This document shows, one piece after another, positions 39,398 through 48,221 of a stretch of 64,000 nt of DNA. The position numbers were made by a program, and so were the translations under genes. Under the pieces are notes generated by a model that saw nothing but the letters and a program-made list of their open reading frames with translations, was not told the origin of the DNA and ran no database searches. Source of the stretch: Arthrobacter sp. 18067 (lineage in GTDB: Bacteria; Actinomycetota; Actinomycetes; Actinomycetales; Micrococcaceae); assembly GCF_902706295.1 (NCBI RefSeq), contig NZ_CACSJJ010000024.1, forward strand, positions 1 through 64,000, in the 5' to 3' direction. Positions within the stretch are counted from its first letter, which is position 1, and each line of letters starts with the position of its first letter.

Positions 39398-41283
39398 TGC
39401 GCACCGGAATCGCCACGGTCTGCCTGTCCGGCACGCTGAAGGAGAAGATGCAGGCCTGCGCGATTGCGGGTTTCGACGGCATCGAGATCTTCGAGCAAGA
39501 CCTCGTCACGTCGCCGCACAGCCCGGAGGAAGTCCGGAAAATGGCCGCGGATTTGGGCTTGGGCCTGGATCTTTACCAGCCGTTCCGCGATTTCGATGGC
39601 GTCACTCCGGACCTGCTTAAGGCCAACCTCAAGCGCGCCGAGGCCAAGTTCAACCTGATGGAACGCCTGGGCATGGACACCATCCTGGTCTGTTCCAACG
39701 TTGCCACGGCAACGATCGACGACGATGACCTCAGAGCCTCGCAGCTTGCTGAACTCGCCGAACTGGCGGGGGACCACGGCGTCAAGGTTGCCTACGAAGC
39801 CTTGGCCTGGGGCAAGTACGTCAACGACTACGAGCACGCCTACCGCCTGGTGGAGATGGTGGACCACCCCAACCTCGGCACGTGCCTGGACTCCTTCCAC
39901 ATCCTTTCCCGCGACTGGGACACGGCGCCGATCGAGCAGATCAACGCGGAGAAGATCTTCTTCGTCCAGGTCGCCGACGCCCCCAAGCTCTCCATGGACG
40001 TGCTGTCCTGGAGCCGCCACTACCGGGTGTTCCCGGGCGAAGGCCAGTTCGAGCTCGCCAAGTTCATGGGCCACGTGGTCCGCGCGGGCTACACAGGCCC
40101 GGTCTCCTTGGAAGTTTTCAACGATGTCTTCCGTCAGTCGGACACCGAGCGCACGGCCGTCGACGCCATGCGTTCCCTGATCTGGCTTGAAGAGCAGAGC
40201 GCCAAATGGCTCGCCAGCACCTCTGTGGAAGCCGGAACAGAAACCGCAGCCGGCAACGGAAGCGCGTCCCGCCGTCGTTATCCCATGGAACTGGCCACGC
40301 TGCCCAAGGTGAACGAACCCGCCGGCTTCAACTTCGCCGAGGTCAAGGCTGACGACACCGTGCAGCTTGAGAAATTGCTCGGCCAGCTCGGGTTCGGGTT
40401 CGAGGGCCGCCACCGCACCAAGGACGTCCAGCTGTGGACCATGGGCCAGGCCCGCGTGATCATCAACGAACAAGCGGCATCGCACGCGGAACCGGCTATC
40501 GCCGCCTTGGGGTTCGACGTCGATTCCCCCGTAATTGCCTCCGCTCGCGCCCAGCAACTCAAGGCGCCCGTGGTGGCCCGCAAAGTCCAGGCCGACGAGG
40601 AAGTCTTCCAAGGCATCTCAGCCCCGGACTCCACCGAGATCTTCCTCTGCCAGGGCAGCCCGGACGGCACCGCCGCGTGGACGCATGAGTTCGGCGAGGG
40701 CCTGGAACACTCCGCAGCACAACGGAACGCCGTCATCGACCACGTCAACCTTGCCCAGCCGTGGCAGCACTTCGACGAAGCTGTCCTCTTCTACACCAGC
40801 GCCTTGGCCTTGGAACCGCAGCCGTTCGCCGAGGTTCCAAGCCCCAGCGGACTGGTCCGCTCGCAGGTCATGGAGACCAGCAACGGTGCGGTCAGGCTGG
40901 TCCTGAACCTGGCGCCCGCCCAGCAAGCCCAGGAAACAGCCCGCAAAACGTACCAGGAACACATCGCCTTCGCCGTGGACGACCTCGTGGCTACGGCCCG
41001 GGCCGCGCGCGACCGTGGCCTTGAGTTCCTGCAGATTCCGGCCAACTATTACGAGGACCTGGACGCCCGGTTCGATCTTGAACCCGGCTTCCTGGGCACC
41101 CTCAAGGAGCTCAACCTCCTGTATGACCGGGACGCCAACGGCGAATTCCTCCACTTCTACACCGCCACCGTGGGCAGTGTGTTCTTCGAAATGGTGGAAC
41201 GTCGGGGCAGCTATGACGGCTATGGGGCGCCCAACGCCCCGGTGCGCCACGCCGTCCAATACGACTCGCTCCATCGGGTGTAA
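39397..41283 (+). CDS. 3-dehydroshikimate dehydratase fused to an HPPD/VOC domain (QuiC1-like)
   Basis: A 628-residue two-domain protein. Residues ~1-270 form a sugar-phosphate-isomerase-like TIM barrel (GFDGIEIFEQDL, VAYEALAWG, CLDSFHILSR) that dehydrates 3-dehydroshikimate to protocatechuate. Residues ~290-625 resemble 4-hydroxyphenylpyruvate dioxygenase, with metal ligands His in IDHVNLAQPW, His in EHIAFAVDD and Glu in FFEMVERRG. This is the QuiC1 layout known from Pseudomonas putida, where the C-terminal half does not make the enzyme an HPPD. ATG at 39397 overlaps the dehydrogenase stop; the longer frame upstream is antiparallel noise. Directly ahead of pcaH. Confidence 0.88.
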   Translation: MRTGIATVCLSGTLKEKMQACAIAGFDGIEIFEQDLVTSPHSPEEVRKMAADLGLGLDLYQPFRDFDGVTPDLLKANLKRAEAKFNLMERLGMDTILVCSNVATATIDDDDLRASQLAELAELAGDHGVKVAYEALAWGKYVNDYEHAYRLVEMVDHPNLGTCLDSFHILSRDWDTAPIEQINAEKIFFVQVADAPKLSMDVLSWSRHYRVFPGEGQFELAKFMGHVVRAGYTGPVSLEVFNDVFRQSDTERTAVDAMRSLIWLEEQSAKWLASTSVEAGTETAAGNGSASRRRYPMELATLPKVNEPAGFNFAEVKADDTVQLEKLLGQLGFGFEGRHRTKDVQLWTMGQARVIINEQAASHAEPAIAALGFDVDSPVIASARAQQLKAPVVARKVQADEEVFQGISAPDSTEIFLCQGSPDGTAAWTHEFGEGLEHSAAQRNAVIDHVNLAQPWQHFDEAVLFYTSALALEPQPFAEVPSPSGLVRSQVMETSNGAVRLVLNLAPAQQAQETARKTYQEHIAFAVDDLVATARAARDRGLEFLQIPANYYEDLDARFDLEPGFLGTLKELNLLYDRDANGEFLHFYTATVGSVFFEMVERRGSYDGYGAPNAPVRHAVQYDSLHRV

Positions 41284-41338
41284 ATCCACCGCCCCGTGCA
41301 ACAGAACCAGAGAATCCATCAACCGAAAGGAGCCGGCC

Positions 41339-42208
41339 GTGCCGCAAGAACAGACAGCACAGGCGCTCGAATCCGAGGAACTCGTGCCAGCCGCTGAGCC
41401 TCACGCCGCGCATGATTCCAAGAAAGTGGAAACCCAGGCGGATCTCAGCGCTGAGATCAAGGGCATCGGGGACCGCTACGCCGAGGCCCTGAAGAACGGC
41501 AAGGGTCCGGAGACCATGCCGCGCCTGGACTACTCGCCGTACCGCAGCAGCATCCTGCGCCACCCCACCAAGAGCCTGCACCACGCGGACCCGGAGACCA
41601 TCGAGCTCTACTCGCCGGCATTCGGACACCAGGACGTGCACGCGCTGGAATCCGACCTGACCATCCAGCACAACGGGGAACCTCAGGGTGAGCGCATCAT
41701 CGTCGCCGGCCGTGTCCTCGATGGCGACGGCCGCCCGGTGGCCGGTCAGCTCGTGGAGATCTGGCAGGCCAACGCATCGGGCCGCTACATCCACAAACGC
41801 GACCAGCACCCCGCGCCGCTGGACCCGAACTTCACCGGCGTCGGCCGTTGCATCACCGGCGATGACGGCTCGTACAGCTTCACCACCATCAAACCGGGCG
41901 CGTACCCGTGGAAGAACCACCTGAACGCCTGGCGCCCGGCGCACATCCACTTCTCCATGTTCGGTTCGGAGTTCACGCAGCGCATCGTCACCCAGATGTA
42001 CTTCCCGGGCGACCAGCTCTTCCCCCTGGACCCCATCTACCAGTCCATCGTGGACCAGGACGCCCGTGACCGCCTGGTGGCGCAGTACGACCACGAGCTC
42101 ACCAGCCCCGAATGGGCCCTCGGCTACAAGTGGGACATCATCCTGACAGGTTCCAAGCGGACCTGGACCGAAAACGAAGCATACGGCGACGCCGGGGACG
42201 AGGAGTAA
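41339..42208 (+). CDS. pcaH: Protocatechuate 3,4-dioxygenase beta subunit
   Basis: A 289-residue catalytic subunit of the intradiol ring-cleaving enzyme that turns protocatechuate into 3-carboxy-cis,cis-muconate with non-haem Fe(III). Iron ligands can be placed as a Tyr in NASGRYIHKRD, a Tyr near GAYPWKN and two His in RPAHIHFSMFG. The N-terminus (~60 residues, Glu/Ala-rich) is extended compared with typical PcaH. GTG at 41339 follows AAGGAG with ideal spacing. The alpha subunit follows four bases later. Confidence 0.95.
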   Translation: MPQEQTAQALESEELVPAAEPHAAHDSKKVETQADLSAEIKGIGDRYAEALKNGKGPETMPRLDYSPYRSSILRHPTKSLHHADPETIELYSPAFGHQDVHALESDLTIQHNGEPQGERIIVAGRVLDGDGRPVAGQLVEIWQANASGRYIHKRDQHPAPLDPNFTGVGRCITGDDGSYSFTTIKPGAYPWKNHLNAWRPAHIHFSMFGSEFTQRIVTQMYFPGDQLFPLDPIYQSIVDQDARDRLVAQYDHELTSPEWALGYKWDIILTGSKRTWTENEAYGDAGDEE

Positions 42209-42212
42209 GCGC

Positions 42213-42833
42213 ATGAGCAAGCTGGCACCCACACCGGGCCAGACCGTAGGCCCCTTCTACGGCTACGCCCTTCCCTTTAACAAGGACAACGAACTCCTGG
42301 CACCGGGCAGCCCCGGAAGCATCCGCCTCCAGGGCACCGTGTACGACGGCGCCGGAAACACCATTCCGGACGCCATCCTCGAGATCTGGCAGCCGGACTC
42401 CGAGGGCAACATCGTCCAGCGCACCGGCTCCCTGGTCCGCGACGGCTATACGTTCACCGGTTGGGGCCGCGGCTCCGTTGGCAACTCCGGCGTGTACACC
42501 TTCACCACGGTCAACCCGGGCCCCACGGCGCCGGGAGCTGCGGCGTTCATCTCCGTGGCTGTGTTCGCCCGCGGCCTCATGAACCGCCTCTTCACCCGCG
42601 TGTACCTGCCGGAAAATGAGGAAGCACTGGCGAACGATCCCCTGCTGAGCTCCTTGGATCCCGAGCGGCGCAAGACGCTGATCGCACGCCGCGACGCCGA
42701 TGGCGGCCTCACCTGGGACATCCGCTTGCAGGGCGGCGACGAAACTGTGTTCCTGGATTTCCAGCAAGACGGTTCGCTCGACAACAGCGTCGGCAACAAC
42801 GCAGGCAACCCCGTAAGGGAAAACCAGGCATGA
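42213..42833 (+). CDS. pcaG: Protocatechuate 3,4-dioxygenase alpha subunit
   Basis: A 206-residue partner of PcaH with the same intradiol fold (TPGQTVGPFYGYALPF, EIWQPDSEGNI) but without iron ligands, as expected for the alpha subunit. It helps shape the active site of the alpha-beta protomer. It begins four bases after pcaH and its TGA overlaps the pcaB ATG (ATGA). Confidence 0.95.
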   Translation: MSKLAPTPGQTVGPFYGYALPFNKDNELLAPGSPGSIRLQGTVYDGAGNTIPDAILEIWQPDSEGNIVQRTGSLVRDGYTFTGWGRGSVGNSGVYTFTTVNPGPTAPGAAAFISVAVFARGLMNRLFTRVYLPENEEALANDPLLSSLDPERRKTLIARRDADGGLTWDIRLQGGDETVFLDFQQDGSLDNSVGNNAGNPVRENQA

Positions 42834-44248
42834 CCGACGGCGACTTCGGCCTCCTTAGCCCCGTCTCGGCGTCGCCCGCTGTGGCGGCGCTGACGGGCGA
42901 CCGTGCCGTGATCGCGGCAATTCTCGACGTCGAAGCCTCCTGGGCTGCCGTCCTCGAGGAGGTGGGGCTCGTTCCCGCCGGATCCGCCGCCGTGGTGGCC
43001 GAAGCCGCAGATGCCGGCTCATATGACGCAGCCGCCATTGCTGAACGCGCCCAAGGTGGCGCCAACCCGGTGATTCCCCTTCTCGGGGATCTCCGGGCCC
43101 GGGTGCAGTCCTTGGATTCTGCAGGAATCGCCGGCAAGGCAGTCCACACCTCGCTGACCAGCCAGGACGTCCTGGACTCCGCCCTCATGCTGCTCGCCAG
43201 CCGCACCATTGCTGCGCTGCTGGTTGACGTTAAGGGCACGACGACGGCGCTCGCTACCTTGGCGGAACAGCAAGCGGACACGCTGTGCGTGGGCAGGAGC
43301 CTGACGCAGCATGCGCTTCCGTACACCTTCGGACTCAAGGCTGCGCAGTGGTTCCATGGTGTGGCCGCTGCGGCAGCCCGGTTGGAGTCCCTGGAGTTGC
43401 CGGTGCAGTTTGGCGGAGCGGGCGGAACGCTGGCTTCGGCAACGAAGCTGACCGCTGGTTCTGCCTCCACACCCTTCGACTTGGCTGATGCATTGGCTGC
43501 ACAACTGGGCCTTGCCCCAGCTGCCGCTCCCTGGCACACCAACCGCCTGGCGGTCACGGCCCTCGGCGATGGGCTCGCTGCCCTGATCGATTCCTTTGGC
43601 AAGATCGCCGCCGACCTCCTGTTCTTGAGCCGCCCGGAAGTTGCCGAGCTCGGCGAACCGCTGGCCGCCGGACGCGGAGTTTCCTCGGCCATGCCGCAGA
43701 AGCAGAACCCCGTGCTGTCAGTTCTGGTCCGCAGCGCAGCATTGCAGGCGCCCGGACTCGCATCGCAACTGCACCTCGCGGCGGCAACCTTCAACGACGA
43801 GCGACCCGACGGTGCCTGGCACAGCGAATGGCCGGCCCTGCGGCAGTTGCTCGCGTTGGCCCTGGGCGCGGCCGGGCACCTCCGCGAACTCGCAGAGGGC
43901 CTCCGTGTCTTCCCCGATGCGATGCGACGGAACCTGGAGATTTCGGGACCGCTGCTGCTCAGCGAAGGTGTGGCGGCCGCCGTCGCTCCACTCCTGGGCG
44001 AGGACGGAAAGCAGAAGTTGCAGGCCGTCGTCGACGAAACCCTGAAGGCGCCCGCTGCGGAACAGTCCCGCATCTACACCAAGCTGCTGCGCGAAACCGT
44101 CCCTGCGGACAAGCTCCCGGACGCCGAACTCGAAGCACTCCTGGACCCGGCAAGCTACCTTGGCGAAGCCCGGGAGATCAGCCGACGCATCCTCGTCGCG
44201 TACCCGCAATTCACCGGAACCTCAACGAAGGGAGCCACTCGTGGCTAA
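42830..44248 (+). CDS. pcaB: 3-carboxy-cis,cis-muconate cycloisomerase
   Basis: A 472-residue fumarase/aspartase-superfamily enzyme cyclising 3-carboxymuconate to 4-carboxymuconolactone. The superfamily signature is VSSAMPQKQNPVLS (near residue 283), and VHTSLTSQDVLDSALML is the N-terminal conserved segment. Length is normal for the bacterial enzyme. It overlaps pcaG by four bases and pcaD by eight, so the operon is tightly coupled. Confidence 0.93.
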   Translation: MTDGDFGLLSPVSASPAVAALTGDRAVIAAILDVEASWAAVLEEVGLVPAGSAAVVAEAADAGSYDAAAIAERAQGGANPVIPLLGDLRARVQSLDSAGIAGKAVHTSLTSQDVLDSALMLLASRTIAALLVDVKGTTTALATLAEQQADTLCVGRSLTQHALPYTFGLKAAQWFHGVAAAAARLESLELPVQFGGAGGTLASATKLTAGSASTPFDLADALAAQLGLAPAAAPWHTNRLAVTALGDGLAALIDSFGKIAADLLFLSRPEVAELGEPLAAGRGVSSAMPQKQNPVLSVLVRSAALQAPGLASQLHLAAATFNDERPDGAWHSEWPALRQLLALALGAAGHLRELAEGLRVFPDAMRRNLEISGPLLLSEGVAAAVAPLLGEDGKQKLQAVVDETLKAPAAEQSRIYTKLLRETVPADKLPDAELEALLDPASYLGEAREISRRILVAYPQFTGTSTKGATRG

Positions 44249-45044
44249 GCCAACTGTCAAGGCCGTGCTTCTCTCCCCGCAGTGCGAACTGGGAGCCAAA
44301 CCGCTTCTGGTGGTGGGTCCGTCCCTGGGCACTTCCACCATTCTCTGGACCGAAACCGCTGCCCTCCTGGGTGACGATTACGACGTCATCGGCTGGGACC
44401 TCCCCGGCCACGGCATCTCGCCGACCACCACCGAAGGCTTCGATGTCGCGGAACTGGCGGACGCCGTCGTAGACCTCGTTGACTCCGTTAGCCCGGGCGC
44501 GAACTTCCACTACGCGGGCGTCTCGCTGGGCGGGGCCACCGGCCTGCAGCTCGGTATCAAGCACGGCGACCGCCTCCGCAGCTTGTCCGTCCAGTGCAGC
44601 GGCGCCAAGCTCGGCACCCCCGAAGGCTGGTTGGAGCGTGCGGAAACCGTCCGCAAACTGGGAACTCCCGTGATGATTCAAGGTTCCGCGGAGCGTTGGT
44701 TCGGCCCGGGGTTCATGGACCGCCAGCCTGAGAGCAGCAGCCGCCTCCTGCATGCCCTCCGCGATGCCGACCGCTTTGGTTACTCATTCTGCTGCGAAGC
44801 CCTTGCCGCCTTCGACGTCCGCGAGCAGCTCGGCAGCATCACCGTCCCCACGCAGGTGATCGCCGGCGTCGAGGATTCCGTCGCGCCGCCGTCGGTCGCT
44901 GAAGAGACGGCCGCAGGCATTCGGGCGGGCGGTGGATTCGCCGCGGTGGAAACGCTCGACGGCGTAGGTCACCTCGCCCCCGCAGAGGCACCGGCCGCTG
45001 TGGCAGGGCTGATGCGCACTTTCATGAAGGAGAACGGACGATGA
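44241..45044 (+). CDS. pcaD: 3-oxoadipate enol-lactonase
   Basis: A 267-residue alpha/beta hydrolase converting 3-oxoadipate enol-lactone to 3-oxoadipate. The nucleophile Ser is in AGVSLGGATG, the acid is probably in VEDSVAPP and the His in GVGHLAP. GTG at 44241 follows AAGGGAG and overlaps the end of pcaB. In many actinobacteria PcaD is fused to PcaC as PcaL; here the two are separate, the pcaC ATG overlapping the pcaD TGA. Confidence 0.92.
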   Translation: MAKPTVKAVLLSPQCELGAKPLLVVGPSLGTSTILWTETAALLGDDYDVIGWDLPGHGISPTTTEGFDVAELADAVVDLVDSVSPGANFHYAGVSLGGATGLQLGIKHGDRLRSLSVQCSGAKLGTPEGWLERAETVRKLGTPVMIQGSAERWFGPGFMDRQPESSSRLLHALRDADRFGYSFCCEALAAFDVREQLGSITVPTQVIAGVEDSVAPPSVAEETAAGIRAGGGFAAVETLDGVGHLAPAEAPAAVAGLMRTFMKENGR

Positions 45045-45502
45045 GCACTGCTTCCGAAGACAACGGCGCAGGACGGAATGGTGCCGTGCAGGCGAGTGCC
45101 ACCGCCCAGGACATTTACGACGCCGGCATGGTGGTCCGCCGCGAAGTGCTCGGCGACGCGCACGTGGATCGGGCCAACGCCGCCAAGGATTCCTTTACCG
45201 AGGACTACCAGGACATGATCACCAGGATCGCCTGGGGTGGCATCTGGACGCGGCCCGGCCTGAGCCGGCAGATGCGCTCCGCCGTCACCCTCACGGCACT
45301 GGTGGCGCACGGTCACTGGGAGGAGCTCGCCATGCACGTCCGGGCCGCCCTCAACAACGGCTTGAGCAGGGACGAAATCAAGGAAATCCTGCTGCAGACC
45401 GCTATCTATTGCAGTGTTCCGTCGGCCAACTCGGCCTTCAAGACGGCACAAAAAGTATTCGCCGACATCGACGCGGCTTCCCCCTCCAACGAACCCAACT
45501 AG
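45041..45502 (+). CDS. pcaC: 4-carboxymuconolactone decarboxylase
   Basis: A 153-residue CMD/AhpD-fold protein decarboxylating 4-carboxymuconolactone to the enol-lactone used by PcaD. Family segments are DIYDAGMVVRREVLGDAHVDRA, ITRIAWGGIWTRPGLSRQMRS and ILLQTAIYCSVPSANSAF. It has a ~20-residue Gly/Ala-rich lead that may be the remnant of a linker as in PcaL fusions. It overlaps pcaD by four bases and is followed by a perfect long palindrome. Confidence 0.93.
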   Translation: MSTASEDNGAGRNGAVQASATAQDIYDAGMVVRREVLGDAHVDRANAAKDSFTEDYQDMITRIAWGGIWTRPGLSRQMRSAVTLTALVAHGHWEELAMHVRAALNNGLSRDEIKEILLQTAIYCSVPSANSAFKTAQKVFADIDAASPSNEPN

Positions 45503-45514
45503 CCCCCACCGCCA

Positions 45515-45580
45515 CCCAACTGAGTAACAGCAAACGTCCCACTGAGGGCCCATAGCGACGTTTGCTGTTACTCAGTTGGG
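45515..45580. repeat. Dispersed long palindrome, family 1 copy C
   Basis: Arms 45515-45538 and 45557-45580 are perfectly complementary over 24 bp with an 18-base loop. The outer arm CCCAACTGAGTAACAG matches copies at 22467 and 38279; the inner arm differs. It lies between pcaC and pcaF, ending 11 bases before the pcaF ribosome-binding site, so it could limit read-through between the two pca blocks. Confidence 0.85.
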
Positions 45581-45602
45581 TAAAGAGAACGAAGGAAAAC
45601 CC

Positions 45603-46832
45603 ATGAACCAGGCTTTTGTGTACGACGCCGTGCGCACTCCCTTTGGTAAATTCGGCTCCGGCCTTGCCGCCGTCCGTCCCGATGACCTTGCCGCCCACGT
45701 GGTCCGCGAGTCCGTCAAGCGCGCTCCGGGCTTGGATGTTGAGCGGATCGACGAGGTGGTCTTCGGCAACGCCAACGGTGCCGGCGAGGAAAACCGCAAC
45801 GTGGCCCGCATGGCCACCCTCCTGGCTGGCCTGCCCGTGTCCCTTCCGGGCACGACGGTTAACCGCCTGTGCGGCTCCTCCCTGGACGCTGCCATCATTG
45901 CCTCCCGCCAGATCAACGCCGGCGACGCCGACCTCATGCTCGTTGGTGGCGCCGAGTCCATGTCCCGTGCGCCGTGGGTGCTGCCGAAGACGTCCAAGCC
46001 ATACCCGGCCGGTGACATGACCTTGGCGTCCACCACGCTCGGTTGGCGTTTGGTGAACCCGGCCATGAACAAGGACTGGACCATCTCCTTGGGCGAGGCC
46101 ACCGAACGGCTGCGCGAAAAGTACGGGATCACCCGTGAACGGCAGGACCAGTTCGCTGCGGACTCGCACAACCTGGCCGATGCCGCGTGGAACGAAGGCT
46201 TCTACGATTCTTTGGTGACGGCGGTTCCGGGTACTGACCTGGTCCGTGATGAGGGCATCCGGGCGGGTTCTACGGCGGAGAAGCTGGGCGGACTCAAGAC
46301 CGTTTTCCGGGCCGAGGCTGACGGGCCCGACGGCGGTACGGTCACCGCCGGGAACGCCTCACCATTGTCTGATGGTGCTTCAGCGGCGTGGATCGGTTCG
46401 GAGGCTGCTGCCGGGATGCTGGGCCTGGAGCCGTTGGCCCGCATCGCCGGCCGTGGCGCGCACGGCAACGATCCCCAGTTCTTCGGGTTCGCCCCGGTGG
46501 AGGCCGCGAACAAGGCCCTCGCGAAGGCGGGCATCGGCTGGGACCAGGTAGGCGCCGTCGAACTTAATGAAGCGTTCGCCGCGCAATCGCTGGCGTGCGT
46601 TGACGCCTGGGGGATTGACCCCGGAATCGTGAACCAGCACGGCGGTGCGATCGCGATGGGCCACCCGCTCGGCGCTTCCGGTACCCGCATCCTCGGTACG
46701 CTCGCCCGGTCCCTGCAGGCCTCCGGCCAGCGCTGGGGCGTAGCAGCGATCTGCATCGGCGTGGGCCAAGGCCTGGCCGTGGTGCTCGAAAACGTTACTG
46801 CCGCCCCGTCGGCACAACCAGTGAAGGGCTAA
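45603..46832 (+). CDS. pcaF: 3-oxoadipyl-CoA thiolase
   Basis: A 409-residue thiolase splitting 3-oxoadipyl-CoA with CoA to succinyl-CoA and acetyl-CoA. The acyl-accepting Cys90 is in VNRLCGSSLD. The His is in HGGAIAMGHPLGASG, and the second Cys is in AICIGVGQG. ATG at 45603 follows AAGGA. It starts the second pca block (pcaFIJ), separated from pcaHGBDC by the palindrome. Confidence 0.93.
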   Translation: MNQAFVYDAVRTPFGKFGSGLAAVRPDDLAAHVVRESVKRAPGLDVERIDEVVFGNANGAGEENRNVARMATLLAGLPVSLPGTTVNRLCGSSLDAAIIASRQINAGDADLMLVGGAESMSRAPWVLPKTSKPYPAGDMTLASTTLGWRLVNPAMNKDWTISLGEATERLREKYGITRERQDQFAADSHNLADAAWNEGFYDSLVTAVPGTDLVRDEGIRAGSTAEKLGGLKTVFRAEADGPDGGTVTAGNASPLSDGASAAWIGSEAAAGMLGLEPLARIAGRGAHGNDPQFFGFAPVEAANKALAKAGIGWDQVGAVELNEAFAAQSLACVDAWGIDPGIVNQHGGAIAMGHPLGASGTRILGTLARSLQASGQRWGVAAICIGVGQGLAVVLENVTAAPSAQPVKG

Positions 46833-46837
46833 AGGTC

Positions 46838-47524
46838 ATGTTGAATTTCATTGACACTGTCGGTGAGGCTGTCGCCGGCATCAAGGACGGTTCCACGGTG
46901 ATGATCGGCGGGTTCGGCAACGCCGGGCAGCCGTTCGAACTGATCGACGCCCTCATGGACTGCGGCGCGAAGGACCTGACCGTGGTCAACAACAACGCCG
47001 GCCAGGGCGACCAAGGCCTCGCGCTGCTGATCAAGGAAGGCCGCGTCCGCAAGATGATCTGCTCCTTCCCGCGGCAGTCCGATTCCTGGCACTTTGACGC
47101 CAAGTTCCACGCCGGCGAGATCGAGCTGGAACTGGTCCCGCAGGGCAACCTTGCCGAACGCATCAGGGCCGCGGGCGCGGGTATTGGTGGGTTCTTCACC
47201 CCGACCGGCTACGGCACCACCCTGGCCGAGGGCAAGGAAACCCGCATTATCGATGGACGGGGCCAGGTGTTCGAGACCCCGATCCACGCCGATGTCGCCC
47301 TGATCAAGGCACTCAAGGCTGACGGCAACGGCAACCTTGTCTACCGCAAGACCGCCCGGAACTTCGGCCCCATCATGGCCGCCGCAGCCAAGCACACCAT
47401 CGTGCAGGTCTCGGAGATCGTGCCCACCGGTTCCTTGGATCCGGAGAACGTGGTGACCCCCGGAATTTACGTCAACAGCGTGGTCCGCGTCGATTCTGCC
47501 GGAACAAAAGAGAAGGTGGCCTGA
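46838..47524 (+). CDS. pcaI: 3-oxoadipate CoA-transferase subunit A
   Basis: A 228-residue alpha subunit of the succinyl-CoA:3-oxoadipate CoA-transferase. GSTVMIGGFGNAGQP is the CoA-binding segment, and GGFFTPTGYGTTLAEGKE is typical of the family. It starts five bases after pcaF and is two bases from pcaJ, consistent with one transcript. Confidence 0.93.
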   Translation: MLNFIDTVGEAVAGIKDGSTVMIGGFGNAGQPFELIDALMDCGAKDLTVVNNNAGQGDQGLALLIKEGRVRKMICSFPRQSDSWHFDAKFHAGEIELELVPQGNLAERIRAAGAGIGGFFTPTGYGTTLAEGKETRIIDGRGQVFETPIHADVALIKALKADGNGNLVYRKTARNFGPIMAAAAKHTIVQVSEIVPTGSLDPENVVTPGIYVNSVVRVDSAGTKEKVA

Positions 47525-47526
47525 TC

Positions 47527-48195
47527 ATGAGCACCCAAACCAGCCTCAAGACCTCCGAAAAGCCGCTGGGCCGCGACGAACTCGCCCAATTGGTGGCCCG
47601 CGACATCGTCCCCGGCTCCTTCGTGAACCTGGGCATCGGCCAGCCGACGCTCGTGTCCAACTATCTCACCGAGGAACAGAACATCACGCTCCACACGGAG
47701 AACGGGATGCTCGGCATGGGCCCGGCCGCTGAGGGCGACGAGATCGACGGCGACCTTATAAACGCCGGCAAGATCCCCGTCACCGAGCTGCCCGGGGCCT
47801 CGTACTTCCACCACGCTGACTCGTTCGCGATCATGCGCGGCGGGCACCTGGATATCTGCGTGCTGGGTGCGTTCCAGGTATCCGCCACCGGCGATCTCGC
47901 CAACTGGCACACCGGCGCCCCGGACGCGATCCCGGCCGTCGGCGGTGCAATGGACCTCGCAACGGGCGCCAAGGACGTGTTCGTGATGATGACGCTCCTG
48001 ACCCGCGAGGGTGTGTCCAAGCTCGTGGAGCAGTGCACCTACCCGCTGACCGGCGTCGGCTGCGTGACCCGCGTGTACACGGATAAAGCCGTGTTCCTCA
48101 CCGGCCCCGACGGCGTCACAGTCCGCGAGACCTTCGGCTGCACCTTCGACGAGATCCAGGAACTCGTGCCCCTGCCCCTCAAGGCCGGAGCCTAG
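47527..48195 (+). CDS. pcaJ: 3-oxoadipate CoA-transferase subunit B
   Basis: A 222-residue beta subunit. The catalytic Glu lies in LHTENGMLGMGP (near residue 58), and GSFVNLGIGQPTLVSNYL is the conserved start. It joins PcaI to activate 3-oxoadipate with CoA from succinyl-CoA. The stop overlaps the first base of the GGTTACC arm of a likely operator for the downstream regulator. Confidence 0.93.
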   Translation: MSTQTSLKTSEKPLGRDELAQLVARDIVPGSFVNLGIGQPTLVSNYLTEEQNITLHTENGMLGMGPAAEGDEIDGDLINAGKIPVTELPGASYFHHADSFAIMRGGHLDICVLGAFQVSATGDLANWHTGAPDAIPAVGGAMDLATGAKDVFVMMTLLTREGVSKLVEQCTYPLTGVGCVTRVYTDKAVFLTGPDGVTVRETFGCTFDEIQELVPLPLKAGA

Positions 48196-48221
48196 GTTAC
48201 CGACCCCTAGGATTGGTAACC
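48191..48221. promoter_or_regulatory. GGTTACC/GGTAACC dyad before the PcaR-like gene
   Basis: GGTTACC (48195-48201) and GGTAACC (48215-48221) form a perfect 7-bp dyad around a 13-base spacer. CCTAGG occurs twice (48191-48196, 48206-48211). It ends at the ATG of the IclR gene, so binding there would block its translation start or promoter; autoregulation is likely. Confidence 0.5.

Noticed and set aside
39397..41283. 4-hydroxyphenylpyruvate dioxygenase of tyrosine catabolism
   Set aside because: The N-terminal sugar-isomerase-like barrel and the position between shikimate dehydrogenase and pcaH fit a dehydroshikimate dehydratase fusion instead.
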